DNA of 6,711 nucleotides from JANNVZ01 sp046153915 (GCA_046153915.1 JBJXFC010000254.1:1-6711), one strand, 5' to 3'; numbered from the stretch's first letter, positions 1 to 6,279 are shown. Notes: generated by a model from the sequence alone, not told the origin. Made by a program: numbers and translations.

Positions 1-559
1 ACTCAAAGATGTTGCTAAGGAAATCACGAAGGATCGCATCATCGAAAAGTTGCAGATGATGAACGAAAGTCTGATCAAAGACTTTGGTGTAAACAAACCC
101 CGCATTGCAGTTCTTGGATTAAATCCACATGCTGGTGATAATGGCCTTCTCGGAACAGAAGAAAAGGAAATTATCCTTCCGGCAGTGCGTGAAGCATCCG
201 ATAGAGGATTGTATGCCTTTGGACCCTATGGTGCCGATGGCTTTTTCGGAAGCGGCAACTACACCAAATTTGATGCAGTGCTTGCAATGTATCACGACCA
301 GGGACTTGCACCATTCAAAGCAATTGCATTCGAACAAGGCGTGAACTTCACAGCAGGACTTCCGATTGTGCGCACATCACCCGATCATGGAACAAGCTAC
401 GACATAGCAGGACAAGGCATTGCTGATGAAGGATCACTTCGCGCTGCCATTTTTGCTGCATGCGATATCTATAAGAAACGTCGTGAATACCGCGAATATG
501 CTTCCAATCCGCTGAAGCCGCAAGAGGTGCGGGATAGTAAGGACGACCAGAGAGAGTAA
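1..559 (+). CDS. pdxA: 4-hydroxythreonine-4-phosphate dehydrogenase, 3' part (5' end outside window)
   Basis: PdxA performs the NAD-dependent oxidation of 4-phosphooxy-threonine in DXP-dependent pyridoxal 5'-phosphate synthesis, in the cytoplasm. The frame is open from base 2, giving about 185 residues to the TAA at 557-559. Full-length family members have roughly 330-360 residues, so about the N-terminal half is missing because of the window edge. Family blocks are visible in order: LNPHAGDNGLLGTEE (catalytic-domain block with a metal-ligand-type His), LAMYHDQGLAPFK (second His/Asp block), and GLPIVRTSPDHGTSYDIAG near the C-terminus. The first Met in the window, at 50, is internal and not the start. 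The gene ends in a charged tail (SKDDQRE) beyond the conserved core. DNA resembling this tail and its 3' flank recurs at 1344-1453. The next gene on the strand starts about 170 bp downstream and has no evident metabolic link. Confidence 0.96.
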   Translation, partial: LKDVAKEITKDRIIEKLQMMNESLIKDFGVNKPRIAVLGLNPHAGDNGLLGTEEKEIILPAVREASDRGLYAFGPYGADGFFGSGNYTKFDAVLAMYHDQGLAPFKAIAFEQGVNFTAGLPIVRTSPDHGTSYDIAGQGIADEGSLRAAIFAACDIYKKRREYREYASNPLKPQEVRDSKDDQRE

Positions 560-628
560 AGCGAAGCGCGATATGCGTATTGCGATATGAGAGGGGGAAG
601 ATGCCAGATATTAGACGCTAGACTTAAG
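552..628 (+). repeat. Heptanucleotide-periodic array in the pdxA 3' flank (copy 1)
   Basis: Starting across the pdxA stop codon, the sequence can be cut into eleven consecutive 7-mers without losing register. The early ones carry a central GCG (AAGCGAA, ATGCGTA, TTGCGAT). The last four resemble ANNCTAG (ATGCCAG, ATATTAG, ACGCTAG, ACTTAAG). The periodicity stops at about 628. The same arrangement follows the pdxA relic at 1441-1558. It resembles in style the short tandem heptanucleotide repeats known from cyanobacteria (STRR), though not in sequence. Its function is unknown. Confidence 0.6.
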
Positions 629-637
629 TACGTTGTG

Positions 638-653
638 CAATGAATGGTCATTG
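638..653. other. Short perfect inverted repeat between pdxA and the lipoprotein gene
   Basis: CAATGA and TCATTG form a 6-bp stem with a 4-nt loop, 79 bp after the pdxA stop codon. No T-run follows on either side, so a role as an intrinsic terminator is doubtful. It lies just outside the heptad array, at the start of the segment unique to the lipoprotein gene. Confidence 0.3.
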
Positions 654-730
654 TAATTGAACACGATACTTAAACCTGCATGGCAGTAGCATTGAAGATT
701 TCGCAATCAAGAGAATTAAACATTCAAAAA

Positions 731-1324
731 ATGGCCAACTTCAAGTTATTCAGACTATTCTGGATTTTTATTTGCCTGTTAAGTTTCAGCTGCAATGATC
801 CTCAATCATTAGAACAGAGTTTATCTTCAGCGCATGAAGAATTTCAATCAGGAAATTTTGAAGGAGCTCTTTTAGTAGCAGATTCGATAATCCAGGTTGA
901 TTCCTTAAATCTTGAAGCACTAAGTATTAAGTGTAAGGCTATGTTCTTCTTAAATCAAGCTACTGAAGCACTCCCTTATGCGGCTAAGCGCTGTAAAATC
1001 AGTCCTCAGAACAGAGAGTACAAAACGTTTTTTGATGAACTAAAACATGTTGCAAGTTTCGAATCGCGCATAAGTGAAAGCTCGTCATTCTATCAAGAGG
1101 TTATGAATAAGACAGAGGATTATTGGTATTTTACAAAAGAATGGTTCCGTTGTTATGAAATTGAAAATAAAATTGACTCCGCTGCTTTTTTCAGTCGCAA
1201 GGCACTTGAAATAGACAATACCTGCTGTCAGTGCGTATTCGATCTTATTGATTATTTCAATAATCAAGGACAAAAGGATAGCGTGGAGAAATATCTCGAA
1301 ATGGTGCAGACGAGTTGCGAATAA
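731..1324 (+). CDS. TPR-type lipoprotein, function unknown
   Basis: This encodes 197 residues from the ATG at 731. That start is chosen because it directly yields a lipoprotein signal: positively charged N-terminus, hydrophobic stretch at about residues 7-19, and the relaxed lipobox SFSC with Cys21 as the probable lipidated residue. The in-frame ATG at 680 would add 17 polar residues ahead of the signal and is less likely. After Cys21 the protein is largely helical, with TPR-like helix pairs at about residues 33-60, 63-94, 132-164 and 168-196; the first pair (EFQSGNFEGALLVADSI) is the clearest. TPR proteins usually act as docking surfaces, so this is probably a membrane-anchored periplasmic or surface scaffold. 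A cysteine cluster, CCQC, sits at 165-168. No catalytic motif is seen. The sequence is more AT-rich than pdxA or aspS. It stands alone between two similar pdxA 3' flanks, which suggests it was inserted. No convincing promoter or Shine-Dalgarno sequence was found. Confidence 0.85.
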   Translation: MANFKLFRLFWIFICLLSFSCNDPQSLEQSLSSAHEEFQSGNFEGALLVADSIIQVDSLNLEALSIKCKAMFFLNQATEALPYAAKRCKISPQNREYKTFFDELKHVASFESRISESSSFYQEVMNKTEDYWYFTKEWFRCYEIENKIDSAAFFSRKALEIDNTCCQCVFDLIDYFNNQGQKDSVEKYLEMVQTSCE

Positions 1325-1343
1325 AGCTACTTCCAATTTCTGA

Positions 1344-1448
1344 GCAGCACGCTATATCAATAAACAACCTTTCCAGGAACGCGAGTATACATCCAATGCG
1401 CTCATTCCGCTGGAAGTGAGTAATAGCAAGGATGACCAGAGAGAGTAG
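1344..1448 (+). pseudogene. Relic of a second pdxA 3' end
   Basis: Read in frame to the TAG at 1446-1448, this stretch aligns without gaps to the last 34 codons plus stop of pdxA (455-559). By hand count, 20 of 34 residues and 75 of 105 bases match. Shared elements include REY, SN and the terminal SKDDQRE. At six of the identical residues the codons differ only at the third base, so the two sequences probably diverged while still coding. The frame is closed immediately upstream by TGA at 1341-1343, and no start is present, so this is a fragment and not a gene. Similarity continues beyond the stop: 24 of 26 bases match between 539-564 and 1428-1453. It may be the displaced tail of the original pdxA or the remains of a tandem duplicate. 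A dispersed repeat overlapping gene ends is the main alternative. Confidence 0.72.
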
Positions 1449-1558
1449 AGCGAGAGTGGAGAGAAGAGAGCGCGTACAGCGATATGCGAAGTGCGAAGTT
1501 CGCGTTAGAATACGCCGGACGAAGACGCTAGAGGCTAGACTCTTGACTGAAGAAATGA
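1441..1558 (+). repeat. Heptanucleotide-periodic array (copy 2), after the pdxA relic
   Basis: Beginning with the same 7-mer that spans the stop codon in copy 1 (GAGAGTA), the sequence runs as 7-mers in one register to about 1558. A purine-rich start leads to GCG-containing units (ACAGCGA, TATGCGA, AGTGCGA), then CTAG-type units (ACGCTAG, AGGCTAG, ACTCTTG, ACTGAAG). The CTAG block starts 79 bases after the stop codon here and 44 bases after it in copy 1; the 35-base difference is exactly five heptads. Individual units are degenerate, so the period is clearer than the consensus. The last part overlaps the first 109-bp repeat unit. Confidence 0.58.
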
Positions 1559-1735
1559 GTGATGGGGAATTGCAACAGGAATTTCAATTGGCAAACGATT
1601 TCTCGGTCAAGGATCGAGGGGCTTGAGGGGAAGACTCTAGATACTAGACACCAGACTGAAGAAATTTGGGGTGGGGTATTGCTGCGAGTTTTACAATACG
1701 CAAACTAATTCTCAGTCTGCGACTGAGGGCTTGAG
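1521..1735. repeat. Two imperfect tandem copies of a ~109-bp unit
   Basis: Unit 1 (1521-1629) and unit 2 (from 1630) both begin GAAGACNCTAGA and contain GACTGAAGAAAT, a GGGG(A/T)ATTGC block, GCAAAC, TTCTC and GGGCTTGAG in the same order. The offset is exactly 109 bases through most of the unit and 108 at the end because of one extra G in unit 1. Each unit can form two hairpins at matching positions. The first pairs 1568-1572 with 1585-1589 in unit 1, and 1677-1681 with 1694-1698 in unit 2, each with a 12-nt loop. The second pairs 1602-1608 with 1612-1618, and 1711-1717 with 1721-1727, each with a 3-nt loop. Several differences between units keep the pairing. The first ~32 bases also match 597-628. 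No protein is encoded. Confidence 0.68.
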
Positions 1736-1758
1736 CGAGCGAGTTAAAAACTCGCTCG
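1736..1758. terminator. 10-bp perfect hairpin in the convergent junction, possible terminator
   Basis: CGAGCGAGTT, loop AAA, then AACTCGCTCG: ten uninterrupted pairs, GC-rich at the base and AT-rich at the loop. It lies 20 bases past the stop codon of the minus-strand FG-GAP gene, where a terminator is expected. No T-run follows the stem on either strand, so it may instead block readthrough in both directions, stabilise the mRNA 3' end, or belong to the repeat field. Confidence 0.45.
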
Positions 1759-1777
1759 AGGTGGTTCACGGCGTAAC

Positions 1778-4432
1778 CTAATTCTCAATCAATGAAATCA
1801 TCAGAAACATGTCGCTTACACTTACTTCCCCATTCCCATCCAGGTCACCCAGGCAATCCAAACTTATACAGCCATAGTTCTGAAGTAAAATCTCCAGATC
1901 AGTTAAATCCACATCATTATCCGAATCAAAATCGCCTGGAACAATAGCAACAGAAAAACATGAACTGCTGAGTGAGCACCCTTCATAACTCATATTTACA
2001 CGGTACAATCCTGAAGAATCGGGTTCAAATACCGCTTCATTCGCGCCAGAAACCAAGGTGTTGGTTCCACAATCAAACCACTGATAATTTTCTCCTGATA
2101 TTGATACTGAAAGTTGATCGTAGTTCTCTGAAATCGTCGGAACAAAATTCAGACAATTTACTGCTTGAACAAAATCATAAGAAATCCAGTTTGAATTCGT
2201 GTGGGATGACCTCAGCCAACTTACTAATCGGTCATCTGGCAGTGTTGTAATTTTTCTTACCCCTGAAGTCAATGTTACTGCTGTGAATAAAGAGTCGGTA
2301 GGCATAGACTTCTTGAATAACTTATTACTCAGAACGACTTCCTTTAGCCCGTCGCCATCAAAATCATAGATAACAAACTCCTCAAAATAATCCCATTCGA
2401 AGTTATTATAAGTTTGCGTCAAAGAAAAATTAAAATCCCCGTCATTTGTGTAGAAGTCAAGCTCACTTGCATCTTCCTCTTCCCTTGTAACAATATCGAG
2501 ATCACCATCCAAATCGCTATCAAATAATTCACAAGACGCGCAAAACACACTGGTGTTGTATTGCTCTGTGAAATTATTTCCACCATTGTTTCTAAAGAAC
2601 TTTCCGTACATGAATATGTCGATGTCATTATCACCATCATAATCCAAAACATTCAATTCAGCGTTTTCATCTTCACCGAACGCCGCCGTAATGGCGACAG
2701 GTGCAGCAAAATTGGAATTTCCCAAATTCTTTATGAGATGAATTTTGCCATCATTTTGATTTAATCGCTTATAGAATATAAGAATATCATTGTCACCATC
2801 ACCATCCGTGTCTGCGATATTAAATCCCCTGGTATAGTTAGTCAAAGATGTGCTTGTATTGTCATAGATCAAAACAGGGGCGCCCGTCAAAATACCGGCA
2901 TTGTTGTTTATGACATAAATATCCTCAGGTGAGTTACTGGTGCCTGCATCGCTTGCCACAAAAACAAAGTCAGGATAACTATTGCTATTCATGTTTGCAC
3001 AAGTCCAAAAAGCTGTAGTTCCCGAAGTTGTGGTCGGATTAATTACAAACGTGTGAGCAAGCCCATCTGCATCAGTGAGAACTTGTTGATACTTAGCTCC
3101 ACTTAATTTATTCAACACATCCGACGTTCCATTGTTATCAAAGTCGATTATTATTTGCCTGTTAATATTTGAACTGGATAGGTAAGGACTTTTAACAAAT
3201 CGCATCGAATCCTGGTGCGAAAAATTTCCTGCACCATCCCCATTGCAGATATATAAATCGCGAAGAGATTCACCAGAAGTCACGTTCACATTATCCTCAT
3301 ATTTCTCCTTAAATAAATCGAGATGACCATCTAAGTTGAAATCAAACGAATACGGAATATACCCCGTCTCTATAATACCTGAAGGACCACAACCAAAATC
3401 ATCATATCTGGAATTTGTTGGATAGCCCAGAATATCTCGCTGTATACTTAGAAAATCAGGTGTAGTATTGGAGTTGAAATCATACGCGGTCATCACGCTA
3501 GAAGTAAGATTCTGAATCGTTGTAAAGTCACAAAATTGAGTGAATACCCCACTCCCATTGTTCAACTTCATTTTGATGTTACCATTATTCGCCCCGTAGC
3601 CATTATCCATAAGAGTATTAAAGTATAAATCAAGATCAGCGTCAGCGTCGCTATCCACCAATTCGAAGAATTTTATTTCTTCAAAATCACTTGTAACACT
3701 TGAACCAGTCTGGCCAGACATCAGCACTGTTGAAGTCCATGTTGGAGAATCCGTGTTCAGAATTGCCTCAATATAGTCTCGTGTATTGTTTCCTACTGAT
3801 AAATCATTGTTGACGTATACTAAATCTAATTGATTGTTACTGTCCAAATCCACTGATTTAATTTCAATGTACTTTTCACCAAATCCATTGGATGCGCCAA
3901 CATAGACTACATTCTCGATTATCGAACTTTGAACAAAGTCTAGTCTTTTAATGGTTAGATTCAAAGTGGCATATATTTCCAGAACTTCGTCATTGTCTAT
4001 ATCTGCCACACAAAATGATTCAACATTTGAACCTGAAGACACTACTGAGAAATTACCCAATCCATCATTGATCAACACATGCAGTTTGCTTGCACGAGTT
4101 ACAATATCCAAATCGAAATCCGAATCAAGATCAATTACATTCCATGAGTCTTTAGATGACGAATACTCAGAGTTAAAAGGTAAATTAAAAGTATGAACTG
4201 AATTAAAAATATTATTTCCATGATTTTCGACCCACCAAATTCCTCCAGAGTTAGGAATTCCGTATGCTGTGCACAGGGCATCTAAATCCAAATCACCATC
4301 AAAATCATATAAGCCAAGCACGGTAGGATGTGAAACTAAAAAATCACGGGACATAAATGCCTGAGATAAAACAATATTCACAGTGAACAAAGCAATAATA
4401 ATCAGGAAAATGGACTTTCTAGTGGTACGCAT
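1778..4432 (-). CDS. Exported FG-GAP/VCBS-repeat protein with Ig-like and dockerin-like C-terminal modules
   Basis: This encodes 884 residues from the ATG at 4430-4432; a GTG directly before it (4433-4435) could also serve. Residues 1-24 form a signal peptide (basic start, hydrophobic IFLIIIALFTVNIVL, cleavage near SQA). Thirteen calcium-loop motifs of the form D-x-[DN]-x-[DN]-x-x-x-[DE] are spaced through about 43-698, for example DFDGDLDLD, DTDGDGDND and DSDLDGDLD. This pattern is typical of FG-GAP/VCBS beta-propellers and would fit roughly two propellers. Residues ~760-830 look Ig-like, with four cysteines and the QWFDCG and SGLYRVN strands. The last ~53 residues hold two EF-hand-like loops (DFDSDNDVDLTD and DLDGNGEVSVSD) joined by a segment with two cysteines, a dockerin-like pair. 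No separate C-terminal type IX sorting domain is obvious after it. The protein is probably secreted or surface-bound, perhaps adhesive; no enzyme motif is visible. A candidate promoter of its own lies upstream. Confidence 0.9.
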   Translation of the reverse strand: MRTTRKSIFLIIIALFTVNIVLSQAFMSRDFLVSHPTVLGLYDFDGDLDLDALCTAYGIPNSGGIWWVENHGNNIFNSVHTFNLPFNSEYSSSKDSWNVIDLDSDFDLDIVTRASKLHVLINDGLGNFSVVSSGSNVESFCVADIDNDEVLEIYATLNLTIKRLDFVQSSIIENVVYVGASNGFGEKYIEIKSVDLDSNNQLDLVYVNNDLSVGNNTRDYIEAILNTDSPTWTSTVLMSGQTGSSVTSDFEEIKFFELVDSDADADLDLYFNTLMDNGYGANNGNIKMKLNNGSGVFTQFCDFTTIQNLTSSVMTAYDFNSNTTPDFLSIQRDILGYPTNSRYDDFGCGPSGIIETGYIPYSFDFNLDGHLDLFKEKYEDNVNVTSGESLRDLYICNGDGAGNFSHQDSMRFVKSPYLSSSNINRQIIIDFDNNGTSDVLNKLSGAKYQQVLTDADGLAHTFVINPTTTSGTTAFWTCANMNSNSYPDFVFVASDAGTSNSPEDIYVINNNAGILTGAPVLIYDNTSTSLTNYTRGFNIADTDGDGDNDILIFYKRLNQNDGKIHLIKNLGNSNFAAPVAITAAFGEDENAELNVLDYDGDNDIDIFMYGKFFRNNGGNNFTEQYNTSVFCASCELFDSDLDGDLDIVTREEEDASELDFYTNDGDFNFSLTQTYNNFEWDYFEEFVIYDFDGDGLKEVVLSNKLFKKSMPTDSLFTAVTLTSGVRKITTLPDDRLVSWLRSSHTNSNWISYDFVQAVNCLNFVPTISENYDQLSVSISGENYQWFDCGTNTLVSGANEAVFEPDSSGLYRVNMSYEGCSLSSSCFSVAIVPGDFDSDNDVDLTDLEILLQNYGCISLDCLGDLDGNGEVSVSDMFLMISLIEN

Positions 4433-4459
4433 CACATGTACAATTTAGTTATTATTGTT

Positions 4460-4469
4460 CTCTTAAGAG
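4460..4469. promoter_or_regulatory. Palindrome CTCTTAAGAG in the leader of the FG-GAP gene
   Basis: This perfect 10-bp palindrome lies between the candidate -7 box and the start codon, in what would be the early transcribed leader. It could be a dimeric-regulator site or chance in AT-rich DNA. No second copy was noticed in the window. Confidence 0.18.
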
Positions 4470-4491
4470 TCGATTTCGATATATTTCTATT

Positions 4492-4522
4492 CAATTATAA
4501 TGCAAATTAAAGTATCGCCAAA
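4492..4522 (-). promoter_or_regulatory. Bacteroidota-type promoter for the FG-GAP gene
   Basis: On the minus strand a TTTG (4519-4522) is followed after exactly 19 bases by TATAATTG (4492-4499). The known Bacteroidota consensus is TTTG, about 19-20 bp, TAnnTTTG; only one base of the -7 box differs. Transcription would start near 4485, leaving a leader of about 50 nt before the ATG at 4432. The -33 box begins 11 bases after the aspS stop codon, so the FG-GAP gene is probably transcribed independently of aspS. Confidence 0.6.
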
Positions 4523-4533
4523 GTCTACACTCC

Positions 4534-6279
4534 TTACTTAACCCCAATCCCCAACTCATCCAACTGCGCCTGTGCAATTTCACTTGGAGCATCGATCATC
4601 ATATCGCGGCCACTGTTGTTTTTCGGGAAGGCGATGAAGTCGCGGATGCTTTCTTGTCCGCCGAAGAGTGAACAAAGACGGTCGAATCCGAATGCAATTC
4701 CTCCGTGTGGCGGTGCTCCGTATTCGAAGGCGTTGAGCAAAAATCCAAATTGAGCCTGCGCTTCTTCAGGTGAAAATCCAAGAAGATTAAACATGCGCGA
4801 TTGTACTTCGCGATCGTGAATACGAATAGAACCTCCGCCGATTTCAACACCATTCAAAACGAAGTCGTAGGCATTGGCATTTACTGCTCCGGGATCTGTT
4901 TCGAGCAATGCAATGTGCTCTGGCTTGGGCGATGTAAACGGATGGTGCATAGCATGCCAGCGCTGAGTTTCTTCACTCCACTCGAGCAACGGAAAGTCCA
5001 TTACCCACAGGGGTTTGAAGACAGTTGAATCGCGAAGTCCAAGACGTGTGCCCATCAACAAACGCAATTCATTGAGTTGTTTGCGTGACGCATGTAAATC
5101 ACCACTTACTATTAATATAAGATCGCCTGCTTTGGCACCAGCTTTTTCTGCAATCGATTTCCAATCTTCCGGCGTGTAAAATTTATCGACCGATGATTTG
5201 AATGATCCATCTTCATTGCACATGCAATACACCAATCCCTTCGCACCAATCTGCGGACGTTTCATCCACTCGGTCAATTCGTCGACCTGCTTGCGTGTAT
5301 ATCCTGAACAACCGGGCGCAACAATGCCAATCACTGCTTCTGCGCTGTCGAAAATGGCAAAACCCTTTCCTTTCATCGCATCAGTGAGGTATTGAAACTT
5401 CATGTCAAAACGGATGTCGGGTTTGTCGCTTCCATAATTGTGCATTGCATCCGCATACAACATGCGCGGTACCGAATCAATATCAATTCCCTTCACGGCT
5501 TTAAACAAATGTTTCACCATGCCTTCGAAGGTGTTCAGAATATCTTCCTGTTCTACAAACGCCATTTCGCAGTCGATCTGAGTGAACTCCGGCTGACGAT
5601 CTGCACGCAAATCCTCATCGCGGAAACAACGCACAATCTGATAATAACGGTCGTAACCTGCCACCATCAGAATTTGTTTGAAGGTCTGCGGAGATTGTGG
5701 CAATGCGTAAAACTGTCCGGGATTCATACGGCTCGGAACTACAAAATCGCGTGCACCTTCGGGTGTGCTTTTGATCAAATAAGGTGTTTCGATCTCCAGA
5801 AACGATTGACTATCGAGGTATTTGCGCGCTTCGATGCTGATTCGGTGACGCATTTCGAGGTTCTGACGCAACGGATTGCGGCGTAGATCCAAGAAACGCC
5901 ATTGCATGCGCAAATCATCACCGCCATCGCTTTCATCTTCGATGGTGAAAGGAGGAGTTTTGGAAGCGTTCAAAACCTCCAGTTTTTCAACCAGAATTTC
6001 GATGTCGCCTGTAGGCATATTCGGGTTTTTGGAAAAACGCTCCACGACCTTGCCTGTGGCTTTGATCACAAATTCGCGGCCCAGTTTGCGGGCCGTTTCC
6101 AGGGTGGCAGCTTCACTTTTTCCTTCTTCCAGAAAAAGCTGCGTAATGCCATATCGGTCGCGCAGGTCGATCCAAAGCAAGGTGCCTTTGTCGCGTGAGC
6201 GCTGAACCCAGCCGCTGAGTGTAACTGTTTGTCCGATATGTGTGCTGCGCAATTCGCCGCAATGATGTGATCTGTGCAT
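4534..6279 (-). CDS. aspS: Aspartyl-tRNA synthetase, bacterial type
   Basis: AspRS charges tRNA-Asp with aspartate using ATP, in the cytoplasm. The gene is complete: 581 residues, normal for the bacterial family (about 580-600). An N-terminal OB-fold anticodon-binding domain covers about 1-105 (GWVQRSRDKGTLLWIDLRDR). The class II catalytic core follows: motif 1 region at about 150-184 (FLEIETPYLIKSTPEGARDF), aspartate-site QSPQ at 195-198, motif 2 at 219-236 (FRDEDLRADRQPEFTQID), and motif 3 at 526-535 (GGIAFGFDRL). A GAD insertion at about 285-410 marks the bacterial type. GGGSIRIHDREVQ at 481-493 is the conserved segment before motif 3. The ATG at 6277-6279 gives the expected N-terminus, preceded by a purine-rich AAAGAAAGAA. 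No defects were seen. It is transcribed away from the right-edge ORF, and the FG-GAP gene follows 101 bp downstream. Confidence 0.98.
   Translation of the reverse strand: MHRSHHCGELRSTHIGQTVTLSGWVQRSRDKGTLLWIDLRDRYGITQLFLEEGKSEAATLETARKLGREFVIKATGKVVERFSKNPNMPTGDIEILVEKLEVLNASKTPPFTIEDESDGGDDLRMQWRFLDLRRNPLRQNLEMRHRISIEARKYLDSQSFLEIETPYLIKSTPEGARDFVVPSRMNPGQFYALPQSPQTFKQILMVAGYDRYYQIVRCFRDEDLRADRQPEFTQIDCEMAFVEQEDILNTFEGMVKHLFKAVKGIDIDSVPRMLYADAMHNYGSDKPDIRFDMKFQYLTDAMKGKGFAIFDSAEAVIGIVAPGCSGYTRKQVDELTEWMKRPQIGAKGLVYCMCNEDGSFKSSVDKFYTPEDWKSIAEKAGAKAGDLILIVSGDLHASRKQLNELRLLMGTRLGLRDSTVFKPLWVMDFPLLEWSEETQRWHAMHHPFTSPKPEHIALLETDPGAVNANAYDFVLNGVEIGGGSIRIHDREVQSRMFNLLGFSPEEAQAQFGFLLNAFEYGAPPHGGIAFGFDRLCSLFGGQESIRDFIAFPKNNSGRDMMIDAPSEIAQAQLDELGIGVK

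Larger units (their letters stand above)
1325..1777. other. Repeat-rich intergenic region between convergent genes
   Basis: No credible gene lies in these 453 bases. From left to right they hold a decayed copy of the pdxA 3' coding end (about 1344-1448), a purine-rich and then 7-bp-periodic stretch (1441-1558), two imperfect copies of a ~109-bp tandem repeat (1521-1735), and a strong hairpin (1736-1758) just beyond the 3' end of the minus-strand FG-GAP gene. Each is listed separately. The region separates the plus-strand lipoprotein gene from the converging minus-strand gene. Confidence 0.75.

Noticed and set aside
654..661. Promoter for the lipoprotein gene (TTG at 633-635, TAATTGAA at 654-661)
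   Set aside because: Three of the six fixed bases of the -7 element mismatch and the -33 element is incomplete, too weak to list.
680..730. Upstream in-frame ATG for the lipoprotein gene
   Set aside because: It would bury the lipoprotein signal behind 17 polar residues; the ATG at 731 gives a normal signal.
1432..1626. 64-residue plus-strand ORF rich in Arg and Glu
   Set aside because: It lies across the heptad array and the first 109-bp repeat, and its composition follows from the repeats. It is out of frame with the pdxA relic and has no domain.
1521..1735. CRISPR array
   Set aside because: There are only two imperfect ~109-bp units directly abutting, with no short identical repeats separated by unique spacers and no cas genes.
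4433..4435. GTG start for the FG-GAP gene
   Set aside because: It directly precedes an ATG and would add just one residue; ATG is the commoner start, though GTG cannot be excluded.
5392..6205. Long plus-strand ORFs antisense to aspS
   Set aside because: They are shadows of a highly conserved gene, with no recognisable domain.
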